From assembly GCA_029974595.1 (NCBI GenBank), contig JARKRC010000074.1, positions 1-64,000 on the forward strand: DNA of 64,000 nucleotides, written 5' to 3'. The position numbers were made by a program, and so were the translations under genes. The notes beneath the pieces were generated by a model. It saw only the letters and a program-made list of their open reading frames with translations, had not been told where the DNA came from and did no database searches. Below, one piece after another: positions 9,663 through 19,800 of the stretch (position 1 is its first letter; every line of letters starts with the position of its first letter). Source of the DNA: Ereboglobus sp. GTDB taxonomy: Bacteria > Verrucomicrobiota > Verrucomicrobiia > Opitutales > Opitutaceae.

Positions 9663-10121
9663 ATGAACACCTCGCGATCCACTCTCCGCGTTTTTGCACT
9701 GGTTGCCTGCATCCTCATGCCGTCCGTGAACATGCGCGCCCAATCCACCATACCTGCTTCCCCCGCCGCGCTGCCCGAACCCAACCGCGGACGCATCATA
9801 TTGAACGATGACGGCGACTACATTTACATCGGAAACAACGCCGAGGAAATGGCGCGCAAACCTCAGCCCAAGGTTCCCGAGCAACGCGAGGGCTACCCTA
9901 GGTTTGCGTACAACAGGAACACAACCCTGAAAGGGTTGCATATTGATTTTTACGAGTGCGCCTTATGCAACCCCTTCAGGGTTGTATTTGTTGATAACCC
10001 GTTACCCAAGGTCTCGCAGACTCGACCTTGGGATGACGAGTCGCACGCCTTTGGCGTGCAACCAATTGCCCTCGCGGCCAAACGGAAGCTTGGGGGCATA
10101 CCATCATATCACGACATTTGA
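9663..10121 (+). pseudogene. Frameshifted, truncated paralogue of the putative hydrolase at 10165, interrupted by a REP-like element
   Basis: The ORF (152 residues) has an intact signal peptide (about 1-27, cut near MRAQS). It then has PNRGRIILNDDGDYIYIGNN, which closely matches residues about 260-285 of the next gene (ANLGRIILNDDGDYTYIGNN). At 9848-9851 the DNA reads GAGGAAATGG where the intact paralogue at 11018-11026 has GAGGAATGG. One extra A shifts the frame from EEWRANLS to EEMARKPQ. Similarity stops a few bases later, and the rest of the ORF translates the palindromic element at about 9877-10090. It is very unlikely to make a functional enzyme. Confidence 0.75.
9877..10090. repeat. REP-like composite palindromic element
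   Basis: Long imperfect inverted arms lie at 9911-9941 and 9965-9993, with core ACAACCCTGAAAGGGTTGCA facing TGCAACCCCTTCAGGGTTGT. A second hairpin follows, CCCAAGGTC at 10005-10013 pairing with GACCTTGGG at 10024-10032. The ends are not sharply defined. Such dispersed palindromes are usually non-autonomous elements moved by RAYT-type transposases. None is encoded in this window. Confidence 0.65.
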
Positions 10122-10164
10122 TGCATGACTGAGCTACGAGACATTTTTCCCACGACAAAATACC

Positions 10165-12501
10165 ATGAACATAATAAAATGCCCCGCTATTATTCTCGCC
10201 GCCGCGTTTTTACCGCTGGCGGCCCCCGCCGACGTCCTCGTCAAATGGGACACCTCCGGCTTCAACGGCATGCAAGAGGAAACACCTCCGCTCGCGTGGT
10301 CGTCCGCAGTCACGCCCACGGGCATCAAGCGCGGCGCGGGCTTCACCGCGGGCACGGCGAGCACGTTCAGCCAGAAAAGCATGGCGTTTTATCTCAAGCC
10401 GGATGTCGCGACACTGGACGACGCAATAAGGTTAAAAGCCTATTTCGAAATCATCATCGAACCGACGCAGGGCGCGACGCTGTCCATCCACTCGCTTTCC
10501 TTCTCGTCCAATCGCGCGTCGAGCCGCTCCGGCCCGAACGCGCTTGTCGTGCGCAGCAGCCTTGATGGCTTTGCCGCTGATTTAATGAAGCCGTTCCGCA
10601 CACGTCCCCTCCCGCAAAGCGGCGATCAAACCGTGCTGTTCAAGGGAAAACTCGACAAAATCACAAAGCCCTTCGCCCTTCGCGTCTATGGCTTTGGAAA
10701 CAAGAAAAGTCTCAAGGATGGAATCCTCACCATATCAAATCACTCTCGCGCGGGCGGCATCGTCCTTGAAGGCACGGCCACCGGTGTTTCCGCTGGCGCG
10801 GCAGCCGCGGTGAGCAACAAGACCAAGGTCGATGCCGAGTCGTTGATCAACGCCGCCGACAAAAAAAACAATCCCGCCAACGTCAAGGACATGGCGGTGG
10901 CAAAAGTCGGCAGTGCGGTCGCCGATGTCACCACGCCTGCCGCGCTGCCCGAGGCAAACTTGGGACGCATCATATTAAACGATGACGGCGACTACACCTA
11001 CATCGGAAACAACGCCGAGGAATGGCGCGCAAACCTCAGCAACATGCTCTCCAACATGCGCGAGATTCCCGCGCACACGCTGGCGTATTCGCTGGCCACA
11101 GGCACCGACCTGCTTCTTTACCCGAGCAAGGCCGGCAGCTCATGGGGGTGGAGACCGTTGGAGCTGTCTGGAGCGGCACGCCGCTTCGAGGCATTCATCG
11201 CCGCCATCAAACACGGCTTCGACGGCGTGCGTTGGGCCGCCGAAGATGCGCGCAAAATGGGCATGGCGTTCGTGCCCGTTTTCCGCGTGAACGATGCCCA
11301 CTACGCAAGCCTGAAACGCCCTTGGTTCGAAGGTGAATTTTGGACGAAAAACCGGGAAAAATTCACCTTCGACAAGCCGCCTTACACACAACCCAAATTG
11401 GCTTACTACAAGGAGCTTTTGGATTATTCGCACCCCGAGGTGCGGGAGCATCGCCTTGGCGTGATACGCGAGGCCATCGAGCGCTACTCGGATATCATGG
11501 ACGGATTTTTTCTCGATTGCATGCGCACACCACTATTTTTTCCGCACAAGGATGTGCCCGCAAAAACGCCCTTGCTAACAGCTTTCGTGAAGACGGTGCG
11601 CGAGGCGCTCGACAAGGCGGAGCCCGTGCGCGGGCGACGCATCCCGCTCATCGTGCGCGTGCCGCCCGGCGTGAAAAACTGCGAGGTGCTCGGCATGGAT
11701 ATTCGCCGCTGGATAAGCCAGAACTTGGTGCAGGTCGTCATTCCCGCCCCGCTCATGACGCTGTCACATGATGATCCCCTGCAGGACTTCGTCACGCTGG
11801 CCAAACCGCACGGAGTGAAAGTCTACGCCTCGCTCCTCCAGCGCACTTCATATACCTACGGTTTTAGAAAACAGGCGCCGGTGAGTGCTGACTACACGGA
11901 CCGTCACCCCGATGCCGCGCACGTGCGTGGCGCCGTGATGAACGGCCTGTCAGTGGGCGTGGATGGATTCGAAATCTACAACTACAATCTTCCGATGAAC
12001 ACAGCCGATGTCGTTGCCTTTAAAAGCTGCCTCGAAGGCGCGGACAATACCGCCAAGCCCCGCACCTATGTCGTCACGCCGTCCTATTATTTTGATCACC
12101 TCAACACCTACGAGCCGCGCAAACAAATTCCCTTTGTGCTGACAGATAAGGAAAAAATAAAAACCATCGGCCTGTATATCGGCGAGGATCCGAAGGCGAT
12201 TGATCCAGGCGCATATGTTGGAATCCGGCTTGGCTTTGCCTGCACCTACGAGGAGCCGCCGGTGCATGTACGCATCAATGGCATAAATGTGTCGTCCGGC
12301 GGCGAGTTTTCCACCTCGAAGCCGACGGCGAAACAGGGTGCGAAATATTTTTATCAAATCACGCTGCCGAATCCGGGATTAGTGCTGAAGAAAGGCTGGA
12401 ACACCGTGCAAATTTATCCGCGCGATCCGTCAAACCGCCTGATGCCCGTCTCCGAATTGCAACTTGGCGTGATTCCGCCGATGGCTGATGGCCCAAAGTA
12501 A
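10165..12501 (+). CDS. Secreted putative glycoside hydrolase, TIM-barrel type (unassigned family)
   Basis: The 778-residue product has a signal peptide (about 1-22, cut after LAAPA). A beta-sandwich-like N-terminal domain covers about 23-205, similar in style to the N-domains of PEP-CTERM proteins (SLSFSSNRASSRSGP, VVRSSLDGF). A low-complexity linker follows to about 255. The main domain (about 260-640) alternates helix and strand with phrases typical of GHL10-like barrels: GFDGVRWAAEDARKMG, FVPVFRVNDAH and DGFFLDCMRTP. The acidic residues in the last of these are plausible but unproven catalytic residues. A C-terminal beta domain (about 650-778) completes it. It follows the TonB receptor and a decayed paralogue on the same strand. 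Function as a glycan hydrolase is inferred from fold-like features and context only. Confidence 0.7.
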   Translation: MNIIKCPAIILAAAFLPLAAPADVLVKWDTSGFNGMQEETPPLAWSSAVTPTGIKRGAGFTAGTASTFSQKSMAFYLKPDVATLDDAIRLKAYFEIIIEPTQGATLSIHSLSFSSNRASSRSGPNALVVRSSLDGFAADLMKPFRTRPLPQSGDQTVLFKGKLDKITKPFALRVYGFGNKKSLKDGILTISNHSRAGGIVLEGTATGVSAGAAAAVSNKTKVDAESLINAADKKNNPANVKDMAVAKVGSAVADVTTPAALPEANLGRIILNDDGDYTYIGNNAEEWRANLSNMLSNMREIPAHTLAYSLATGTDLLLYPSKAGSSWGWRPLELSGAARRFEAFIAAIKHGFDGVRWAAEDARKMGMAFVPVFRVNDAHYASLKRPWFEGEFWTKNREKFTFDKPPYTQPKLAYYKELLDYSHPEVREHRLGVIREAIERYSDIMDGFFLDCMRTPLFFPHKDVPAKTPLLTAFVKTVREALDKAEPVRGRRIPLIVRVPPGVKNCEVLGMDIRRWISQNLVQVVIPAPLMTLSHDDPLQDFVTLAKPHGVKVYASLLQRTSYTYGFRKQAPVSADYTDRHPDAAHVRGAVMNGLSVGVDGFEIYNYNLPMNTADVVAFKSCLEGADNTAKPRTYVVTPSYYFDHLNTYEPRKQIPFVLTDKEKIKTIGLYIGEDPKAIDPGAYVGIRLGFACTYEEPPVHVRINGINVSSGGEFSTSKPTAKQGAKYFYQITLPNPGLVLKKGWNTVQIYPRDPSNRLMPVSELQLGVIPPMADGPK

Positions 12502-12517
12502 GATGATTGGATGCGCT

Positions 12518-12580
12518 CGCGCATGGCATCGCTGAATGCCATCAATACGGGCGCAGGCGAGCTGCGCCCCTACGCTCGCA
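12518..12580. repeat. Paired small hairpins (dispersed repeat family)
   Basis: Two consecutive palindromes follow the hydrolase gene: GGCAT/ATGCC arms at 12525-12540 and GGGCGCA (12549-12555) with TGCGCCC (12563-12569). There is no T-run, so this looks like a dispersed repeat rather than a terminator. Confidence 0.5.
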
Positions 12581-12671
12581 TATGACATCCCCCATTTTTC
12601 CATTTCCGCGTCTCTGCGTCTCCGCGTGAGACATGATAAACCGAAAATGCCTTGAAATAATATTATAAATC

Positions 12672-12983
12672 ATGAAACCGATGAAATACATAACACATAA
12701 CTCAATTCTCGCCGTCCTCACGGCATTTCATTTCCCAATCCCGGCGTTCATCCAGGCCAAGGCCGCGCCGCCCACCGGCTCGGGCGTGCAGGTGGAGATA
12801 GTTGACGCCGACGGAAACCCAATCCCCGGCTTCACCAAGGCCGATTGCAAAAAAATGCAGGGAAACACGATTGAGCAGGAAGTGACTTGGAACAATGCCA
12901 GTGTCGGAACGCTTGCCGGCACCCCGATGCGCCTCAAGTTTTACATGAGCTACGCGGATCTTTATTCATTCCAGTTCAAGTAA
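12672..12983 (+). pseudogene. Chimeric ORF: unrelated signal peptide joined to a duplicated C-terminus of the 25602 hydrolase
   Basis: The 103-residue ORF starts with a signal-peptide-like stretch (about residues 1-35) and switches at base 12786 to the last 66 residues of the protein at 25602-27146. Bases 12786-12983 align without gaps to 26949-27146, with three differences seen (in the TLAGTPMR/TLVGTPVR segment). The catalytic propeller is absent. It is either a deletion remnant of a second full copy or a fusion created by recombination. It might still be translated and secreted. Confidence 0.75.
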
Positions 12984-13130
12984 TCTTTCAAGCTCACGCG
13001 GAGTTGCAGAGACAAATCCCTGCCTTCCAGTCTGTCTTCGCGGCTCCGCGTCTCCGCGTGAAAATAAATCGCCTGCGTTTCCACTTGGCCGCAAAGAGCC
13101 CGAAGGTTTCTAACCGCGAGCGAACGCGAA
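12984..13130. repeat. Duplicated 3' flank containing the CGCGGAG/CTCCGCG repeat family
   Basis: This stretch continues the duplication of the preceding ORF and aligns to about 27147-27290 with scattered substitutions. It contains the repeat words ACGCGGAG and GTCTCCGCGTG that recur at 12608-12630, 27160-27222 and 62583-62637. The similarity ends just where the dehydrogenase fragment begins. Confidence 0.7.
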
Positions 13131-13356
13131 GACCCGCGCGGGGTGCGGGTGAACGCCGTTTCCCCCGGCGGCATCCTCAACCCCGCCAAGCCGCCTCCCA
13201 GAGGGGTTTCTTTCCCGCTACGGCGAAATGACCATGCTCGGACGCATGGCGCTCCCCCCGGAGATTTGCGGCCCGGTGGTGTTCCTGCTCAGCGACGCCG
13301 CCAGTTACATCACCGGCGCCAACCTGTGCGTGGAGGGCGGCCACACGGCCAAGTGA
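13131..13356 (+). pseudogene. 3' fragment of a short-chain dehydrogenase/reductase gene, frameshifted
   Basis: In one frame, 13131-13195 reads [17 protein letters not shown], the conserved post-catalytic segment of classical SDR enzymes. From about 13201 the similarity continues in another frame: [13 protein letters not shown], then [17 protein letters not shown] and CVEGGHTAK, ending at the TGA at 13354-13356. The Rossmann and catalytic (YxxxK) parts are absent. This is a dead remnant lying directly after a duplicated segment. Confidence 0.75.
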
Positions 13357-13821
13357 CCTTCCCCGCTGGCGACGCGTGTCTGCGTTTTTCTGCTCCAACG
13401 AAACGAAAGCCGCAAACAGCCGCCGCATTCTTCGGAATGGCACGGACGGCTCGCCCGTGAGATGGCGCGTAGTGTCGTCCGACTAGATGATTTTTTCCTA
13501 TTTGCATACACGATTTAAATCCGCGTTAAAGAATAGATTTCATAGCAGATATTTGCCCGTATTTGAGAAATCTGATAAAAAATGTTTGACTTATGTATAC
13601 AAAATTACCCCTCTGTTTCCATGCCCAAAATTTCACCCTCCCTCATCACCCTTCAAAGTGTCGTCCCGGTATTGGTTTTCCGTCTGCTTCCGGCGCTCTT
13701 GGCTGGTGCGATGTCGTGATCGAATTGCCGGCATCCGACATGCCGGACGCCCTTCCTGCGCGCCACTTCTTCTCTTTCTCCCGATTGCTTCCCTCTACTC
13801 GCCACAGTTCCTCATCCATTC
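13357..13821. other. Gene-free leader upstream of the giant autotransporter
   Basis: No convincing gene is seen; short ORFs here lack family signal. At 13439-13459 there is a degenerate member of the CACGGGC/GCCCGTG palindrome family (CACGGACGGCTCGCCCGTG). The segment 13490-13610 is clearly AT-richer than its surroundings and probably holds the promoter of the autotransporter gene, but no -35/-10 pair with proper spacing could be fixed. Confidence 0.5.
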
Positions 13822-16800
13822 ATGAAAACAACGAGCTCCATCACTACCATCCCCCTCTTCCTTACCCGTCTTTTGCGTTGCGCGCTGGCGCTCTGCGCGT
13901 TCAGCGCCTTGCGCGCGGCCAACATTTATTGGACATCGCCCTCCGGCACATGGTTCACCCCCGGCGGATGGCATAATGGCAGTATCTTCGGTGACGCCAA
14001 CAACGCCCCCGGCGCTGGTGATGTCGCGTATATCGCCGGCGGAGCCGTGACCTTGGCTGGTGTTTCAGCCACCACCACCGCAGGCTACATCGGCGCGGCT
14101 GCCGACAGCAGCGGCACTGCCATTATTTCCGGCACCTGGCAAAACTCCGGCAATGTTTCCGTCGGCTACGCGGCCGCTTCCGGCGGGTTTCTTCGCATCG
14201 AGCAAAACGGCGTCGTGAGGAACGCCACCGGCTACATCGCCCAAGCCGCCAGCTCTTCCGGCACCGCCATCGTTGCCGGTCTATGGGAAAGCACCGGCAA
14301 CTTTGCGGTCGCTGCCGGCTCCGGAGCCTTCGGTTATCTCCACATCATCCAGACCGGCACCGTCAAGAACGCCATCGGATACGTTGGCCATGCCGCAGAC
14401 GGCATCGGCGTCGCCGTCGTCGACGGCCTCTGGCAAAACACGGGGAATTTTTACGTCGGCAACAACGGCTCCGGCACCCTCGCCATCGGGAGCACCGGCA
14501 CGATAACAAGTGCCGTCGGCTACGTCGGCAACACCGCCACCAGCGACGGCGTTGCGAATGTCGCCGGCCTCTGGCAAAGTTCCAGCAATATCTATGTCGG
14601 CAACTCCGGCGTCGGCATGCTGAACATTCTCGCCGGCGGCAGGGTCACCAACTCGCTCGGCTACCTCGGCAACACGGCCACGGGCGACGGCACCGCCGTC
14701 GTCGCGGGCCTCTGGCAGAACTCCAGCACCCTCTTCGTCGGCGAGCGCGGCACGGGCGTGCTCACCATCGCCGATAGTGGCACCGTCATCAACACCGCGG
14801 GCATCATCGGCAACTCCGCCAGCGGCAGCGGCACGGCCAGCGTTGCGGGCCTCTGGCAAAACTCCGCGGCTCTCACGGTCGGCAGCTCCGGCGTTGGCGT
14901 GCTCACCATTCTTTCCACGGGCACCGTCACCAATGCCGTCGGCAATATCGCCACTGCCGTCGGCGGCAGCGGCACGGTCAGCGTCGCGGGCCTTTGGCAG
15001 AATTCCGGCAACTTGATTATCGCCTCCGCCACGAACTCCACCGGCTACCTCTACATTGAGGAGGGCGGCATTGTGAGAAACACCACTGGCTATGTCGCCC
15101 GCAACGTCGCCGCCACCGGCACCGTCGTTGTTGCGGGCCTCTGGGCAAACACCAACGCCGCCATCATCGGCGACTCCGGCTTCGCCATGCTTGACCTGCT
15201 CTCCACTGGCACGGTCACCAGCGGCTTCGGCGTCCTCGGCAACGCTGCCGCCGGCAGCCTTGGCATCGCCAACATCTTCGGCGTCTGGGTGAACACCGGC
15301 AGCTTCAGCGTGGGTCGCGCCGGCTCCGGCCTGCTCAACATCCACGCTTCCGGCACACTCAAAAACACGGACGGCTTCATAGGCGCAATGGCCACCGGCT
15401 CCGGCATCGCCAACATCGCCGGCATCTGGCAAAACACAGGCACCCTCTTCGTCGGATATCTTGGCGATGGCGTGCTCGATATCGCCAGCACGGGCACCGT
15501 CACCAGCGCCGCCGCCATTATCGGAAACGACGTGGGCGTCTCCGGCACCGCCAGGGTTGCCGGCCTCTGGGAGAACTCCGGAGCCTTTGTCATTGGAAAC
15601 AGCGGTTCCGGCGTCCTCACGGTTGAAAACGGAGGCTTGGTGCAAATCGCCGCCACTTCCACCTCCAGCTTGGGGCTCGTCGCTGGCGTTTCCGGCACGC
15701 TCATCATCGAAAACGGCGGTGCGTTCACCGCCGGACGCATCGACATCGGCGACGCGGGCGCCGGTTTTCTCCATGTCGCGCAAGGCGGCACCCTTGCCGC
15801 CACCAGTCTCTACCTCGCCAACCAGATCAATGCCAGCGGCACGGTCATCGTGGACGGTTATTTCCAAAGCGTTACCAACGTCGCCCAGTATATCGCCACC
15901 GGCACCGGAAGCCAGGGCGCGTTCATTCTCGGGACCACGGGCACTGTTCACGCGGGTGCCATTGGCGTCGGCCAGGCCGCGGGCGCGTCCGGCTACGCTT
16001 ACATCGGCGGCGTCTGGATGAACACCGCCCAAAATGCCACCTCTGTCATCGGCAACAATGGCGGCAGCGGCACCATGATCGTCGCCAGCACCGGCACCTT
16101 TTCCACTATCGGCAACCTCTACATCGGCAACACCGGCACGGGTCTTCTCACTGTCGGGCAGGGCGGCTTCATGAAAAACAGGATCGGATACTTCGGTTAC
16201 GCGGCCAACGGCTCTGGTTCCGCCAGCATCGCCGGCTTCTGGGAAAACACCGACACCCTTGCAATCGGCCAAAATGCCACCGGCTCCGGTGAGCTTGCCA
16301 TCACCCAGACCGGCACCGTCATCAGCGTCACCACTTACGTTGGCAACAACGGCAAGGGCGTCGCCAATGTCGCGGGTCTCTGGCAAACTGGCTCGCTCAC
16401 GGTTGGCCAGGCCGGATCGGGCCTGCTCAACATCGAGGCCACCGGCACCGTCACAAGCGCCGCCGGTGTTCTCGGCGGCGTCGCCGCTGGCAGCGGCACG
16501 GCCATCATTGCCGGCCTCTGGGAAAACTCAGGAAACCTCAGTATCGGCAACAACGGCTCGGGCCTGCTCGAAATCGCTTCCACAGGCACAGTCATCAATG
16601 CCAACGCCTCCATCGGCAATGCCGCCACCGGCAGGGGCATCGCCACTGTCGCCGGTCTCTGGCAGAACACCGGCACACTCTTCGTCGGCGATGCCGGTTC
16701 CGGTTTGCTCAATCTCCTTCCCGGCAGCGTCATCACCGGCGGCGGCTTTGTCATCGGCGCGACCGGCACGCTCGCCGTCCTTTCGGCCAGCCCCGGCGGC

Positions 16801-19800
16801 ATTCTCACACCGGCGTCCGCGACCATCACCGCGAGCCAAATCTCCATCGGGGCGGACAACAACCTGGTCTTCTCCATCGACGGGGCGGTGTCCGGCGGCG
16901 GCGCGCTGCTCACGCTGGACGCGGACAGCTTTACCGGCGCTGCGTTTGGCACGCAGACCATCTCGCTCCTCGGAACGAACCTGCCCGTCACGGGCACCTA
17001 CACGCTTATCAGCGCCGACACCGCGACCTTTGCCGCCACGCCTTCCTACACGCTTCTTTTCAACGGCGCGCCGCCCGCCTTGGGATCGGGCCGCTTCGAC
17101 CTGACGCTCGCAAACGACGACACCGCCAAGACCCTCTCCCTCGTCGCCTACCTCGCCAACGCTTCCCTCGTCTGGTCGGCCACCGACTCCGTCTCGCCCG
17201 CGCTTTGGAACGTGAACGGTGCGGAAAACTGGGCCGGCATCGACACCAAGTTTCTTTCCAACGACACCGTGACATTTGACGACACCTCGTCCGCCGGGGC
17301 CCAAACCATCACCGTCGCCGCCTCCGGCGTGGGCGTTGCCGGCATGACCGTCAACAACTCCGCCGGACACGACTACACGTTCACTGGCGGCGCGATTCAA
17401 AACACGGGCCGTCTGGAAAAAACCGGCGCCGGAAATCTGGCTCTTGGCGGCGATCTCGTTTTCACGGGCACCGGAGCCGGCGGACAGACTGCCGCGCCGG
17501 GCGGCATCGTCCGCGCCGGCATCGATTTTGGCGCGGGGTTCGCGGCGGGCACGATTTTCGACAGCGCCGCCGGTTCGATCACCGTCGACCTCTCCGGCGA
17601 AACCGGAGGCCTGTCCGCCGCGGCCCTTGCCGGAGGCAATGTGCAAGGCACGCTGAACACGGGCGCAATCACCGTGCGCGCCCCCGCCGCCGGCGATGCC
17701 GCCGCCTTCGCCTTCGACACGCTCACCGGCGCGGCCTCCGTGACGGCCTCCGGCCCCATTACAGTCGTCGGAGCGGATGCCGCCGCGCTTCGCGCAAACA
17801 CCGTGGCCACGACCGGCGGGCTTCGTTTCGACACGCTGTCCATAACCGCCGCCGGTGACGCTGCGGGCGTCTCCGCGACGCAACTCAACGCGGCCTCTGT
17901 CGCCCTCGGAAATGGCGCGGCCAATGCCGTCTCCATCACGGCTGGCGATCACGCCCGCGGCATCGTCTCCGAATATGCGGCTGGCGGAACCCTCTCCATC
18001 CAAAACGCCACGATTTCCGGCGCGGCTGCGAGCGCGGTGTCCGCCGGCACGCTCGCCTTTGGCAGCGCACAGCTCTCCGGCGTGACAGTGAAGGGCGTTG
18101 ACACGGCCCGGGGCATCGAGGCCGCGCTTGTCAGCGGCGGCACGTTCACAATCGACGGCGCGTTGTCGGTCTCCGCCTCCGGCGCGGGCACGGGCAGCGG
18201 TGTTGGACTGGCGCTTGGCGCGATGCAAGGCGGCGCGGAGATTCGTTTGAAAGCGACAGGCTCCATCCTCGCCTCCGGCGACGCGCTCGCCGCGGGCATC
18301 CTCACCGGCCCGGCTGGCGCGGGCCGGGTGGTGCTCGAAGGCGGTGTGATTCGCGCGACAAACGCCGCCGGAGCCGCGGGCGCGAATTATGCGGCGGGCG
18401 CGGGCCAGGCCGAGATTGTCATGAACGGCCTCGGCGACGCGCTCGTGTTTTCGCCGGGCGCGGGCGCGGTGTTCGACAACGGCGGACACGCCATGCGCAT
18501 GGCCGGCGCGGAGACGATCGAGTTTGCCAGCGGCGAGACGCGCTGGGGCGACAACTGGGCCGTGCTCCCGCAAGACGGCGGCGCGCCTGCGTCCACGGCC
18601 AGCGTCAAGTCCGGCGCGACATTGCGCGCCAGCGCCGTCACCGACTTCAACAAAGCCGCCGGCACCTCGCTCGCTTTCGAGAATGGCGCCACGCTGCTGA
18701 CCCCGGGCGCCACGCCCGTCGTGCTGTCGGCGGGCACGCTCGATTTCGCGGGGGACTCGGTGCTGGCTTTTGATCTGACCGGCGCGACGGGCGGCAACAC
18801 CACCGCGTTGCTCGAACTCGACGCGAACGCGTTCACCACGCAATTCGGCACGCAAAAGATCAACCTCCTCGGTCCCATCTCCGACGGCGACACATTCCTC
18901 CTCGTTCACGCGGCCAATGCCACTTTCGGCACAGCCGCCTATGACATTCTCTACAACAACACCGCGCTCTCCGGTCGCGCCTCCCTCACCGCGACCAACG
19001 ATGACATCGCCAAGACGCTGTCCGTCACATTCAACATGCTCACCTATGCCCTCACGTGGCAGGGAGGCGCATCGGGCGCGGAGCGCCTGTGGGATGTGAA
19101 CGCCACCGCGAACTGGACGGGTAGCGACACCCTTTTTCTTAACAACGACGCCGCGCGCTTCACCACCGCGGGAGCCGGAGAGGTCATCGTCGGCGCCGGC
19201 GGCGTTTTTGTGAAATCCGTGGCAGGCTCGCCCGCCATGCTCGTGGACGGCGGCGCCTATGTGTTCAATGGCGCCAACGCCGCCGCCGGCATCACGGGCG
19301 AGGGCAATCTGCAAGTCACCGGCCCCGCCACCAGCGTCACGTTCAACGCGCAGGCCGCATTTTCCGGCTCCGTCCTGCTCGACGCGGGCCTGCTGACGCT
19401 CAACGCCGCCTCCAGCGCAGGCGCGCTCGCCGCCGAGACCGGCACGCTGGCCATCGGCGCGGGCGGCTCGCTCGACGTCGCGGGCGTCGCGTCCATCGGC
19501 GCGGGCGCGGTGCTCGACATCACCGCATCCTCCGGCACGGCGCTCTCGGCGGGCTCGTTTGTTTCCGCCACCGGCGCGGTCATCAACATCTCAGGCTACA
19601 CCATGCCCGCGAGCGGCTCGTATCCGGTCACGCCGGCCTTTCCGGTTTACACGCTGGTTTCCGCATCCAACACGATCGAGCGCAACTACACGCTCACCGT
19701 CGCGGGCGTTGCCGTGCCTGTGGTGCCCGTGGACGAGAGCACGTTCCTCTCGTTGCAGGAGGTTTTGACCGACGCGAAAAAAATCCAGGCCACCACCGCG

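Noticed and set aside
10125-10565. 146-codon ORF overlapping the putative hydrolase start
   Set aside because: It is an out-of-frame shadow of the hydrolase gene with Arg/His-rich sequence.
13487-13825. 112-codon ORF upstream of the giant autotransporter
   Set aside because: No family signal, atypical composition, and it lies in the AT-rich leader region.
14122-16793. CRISPR-like regular repetition
   Set aside because: Repeats are 141 bp, diverged, in frame and encode known autotransporter repeats; there are no short exact repeats with spacers.
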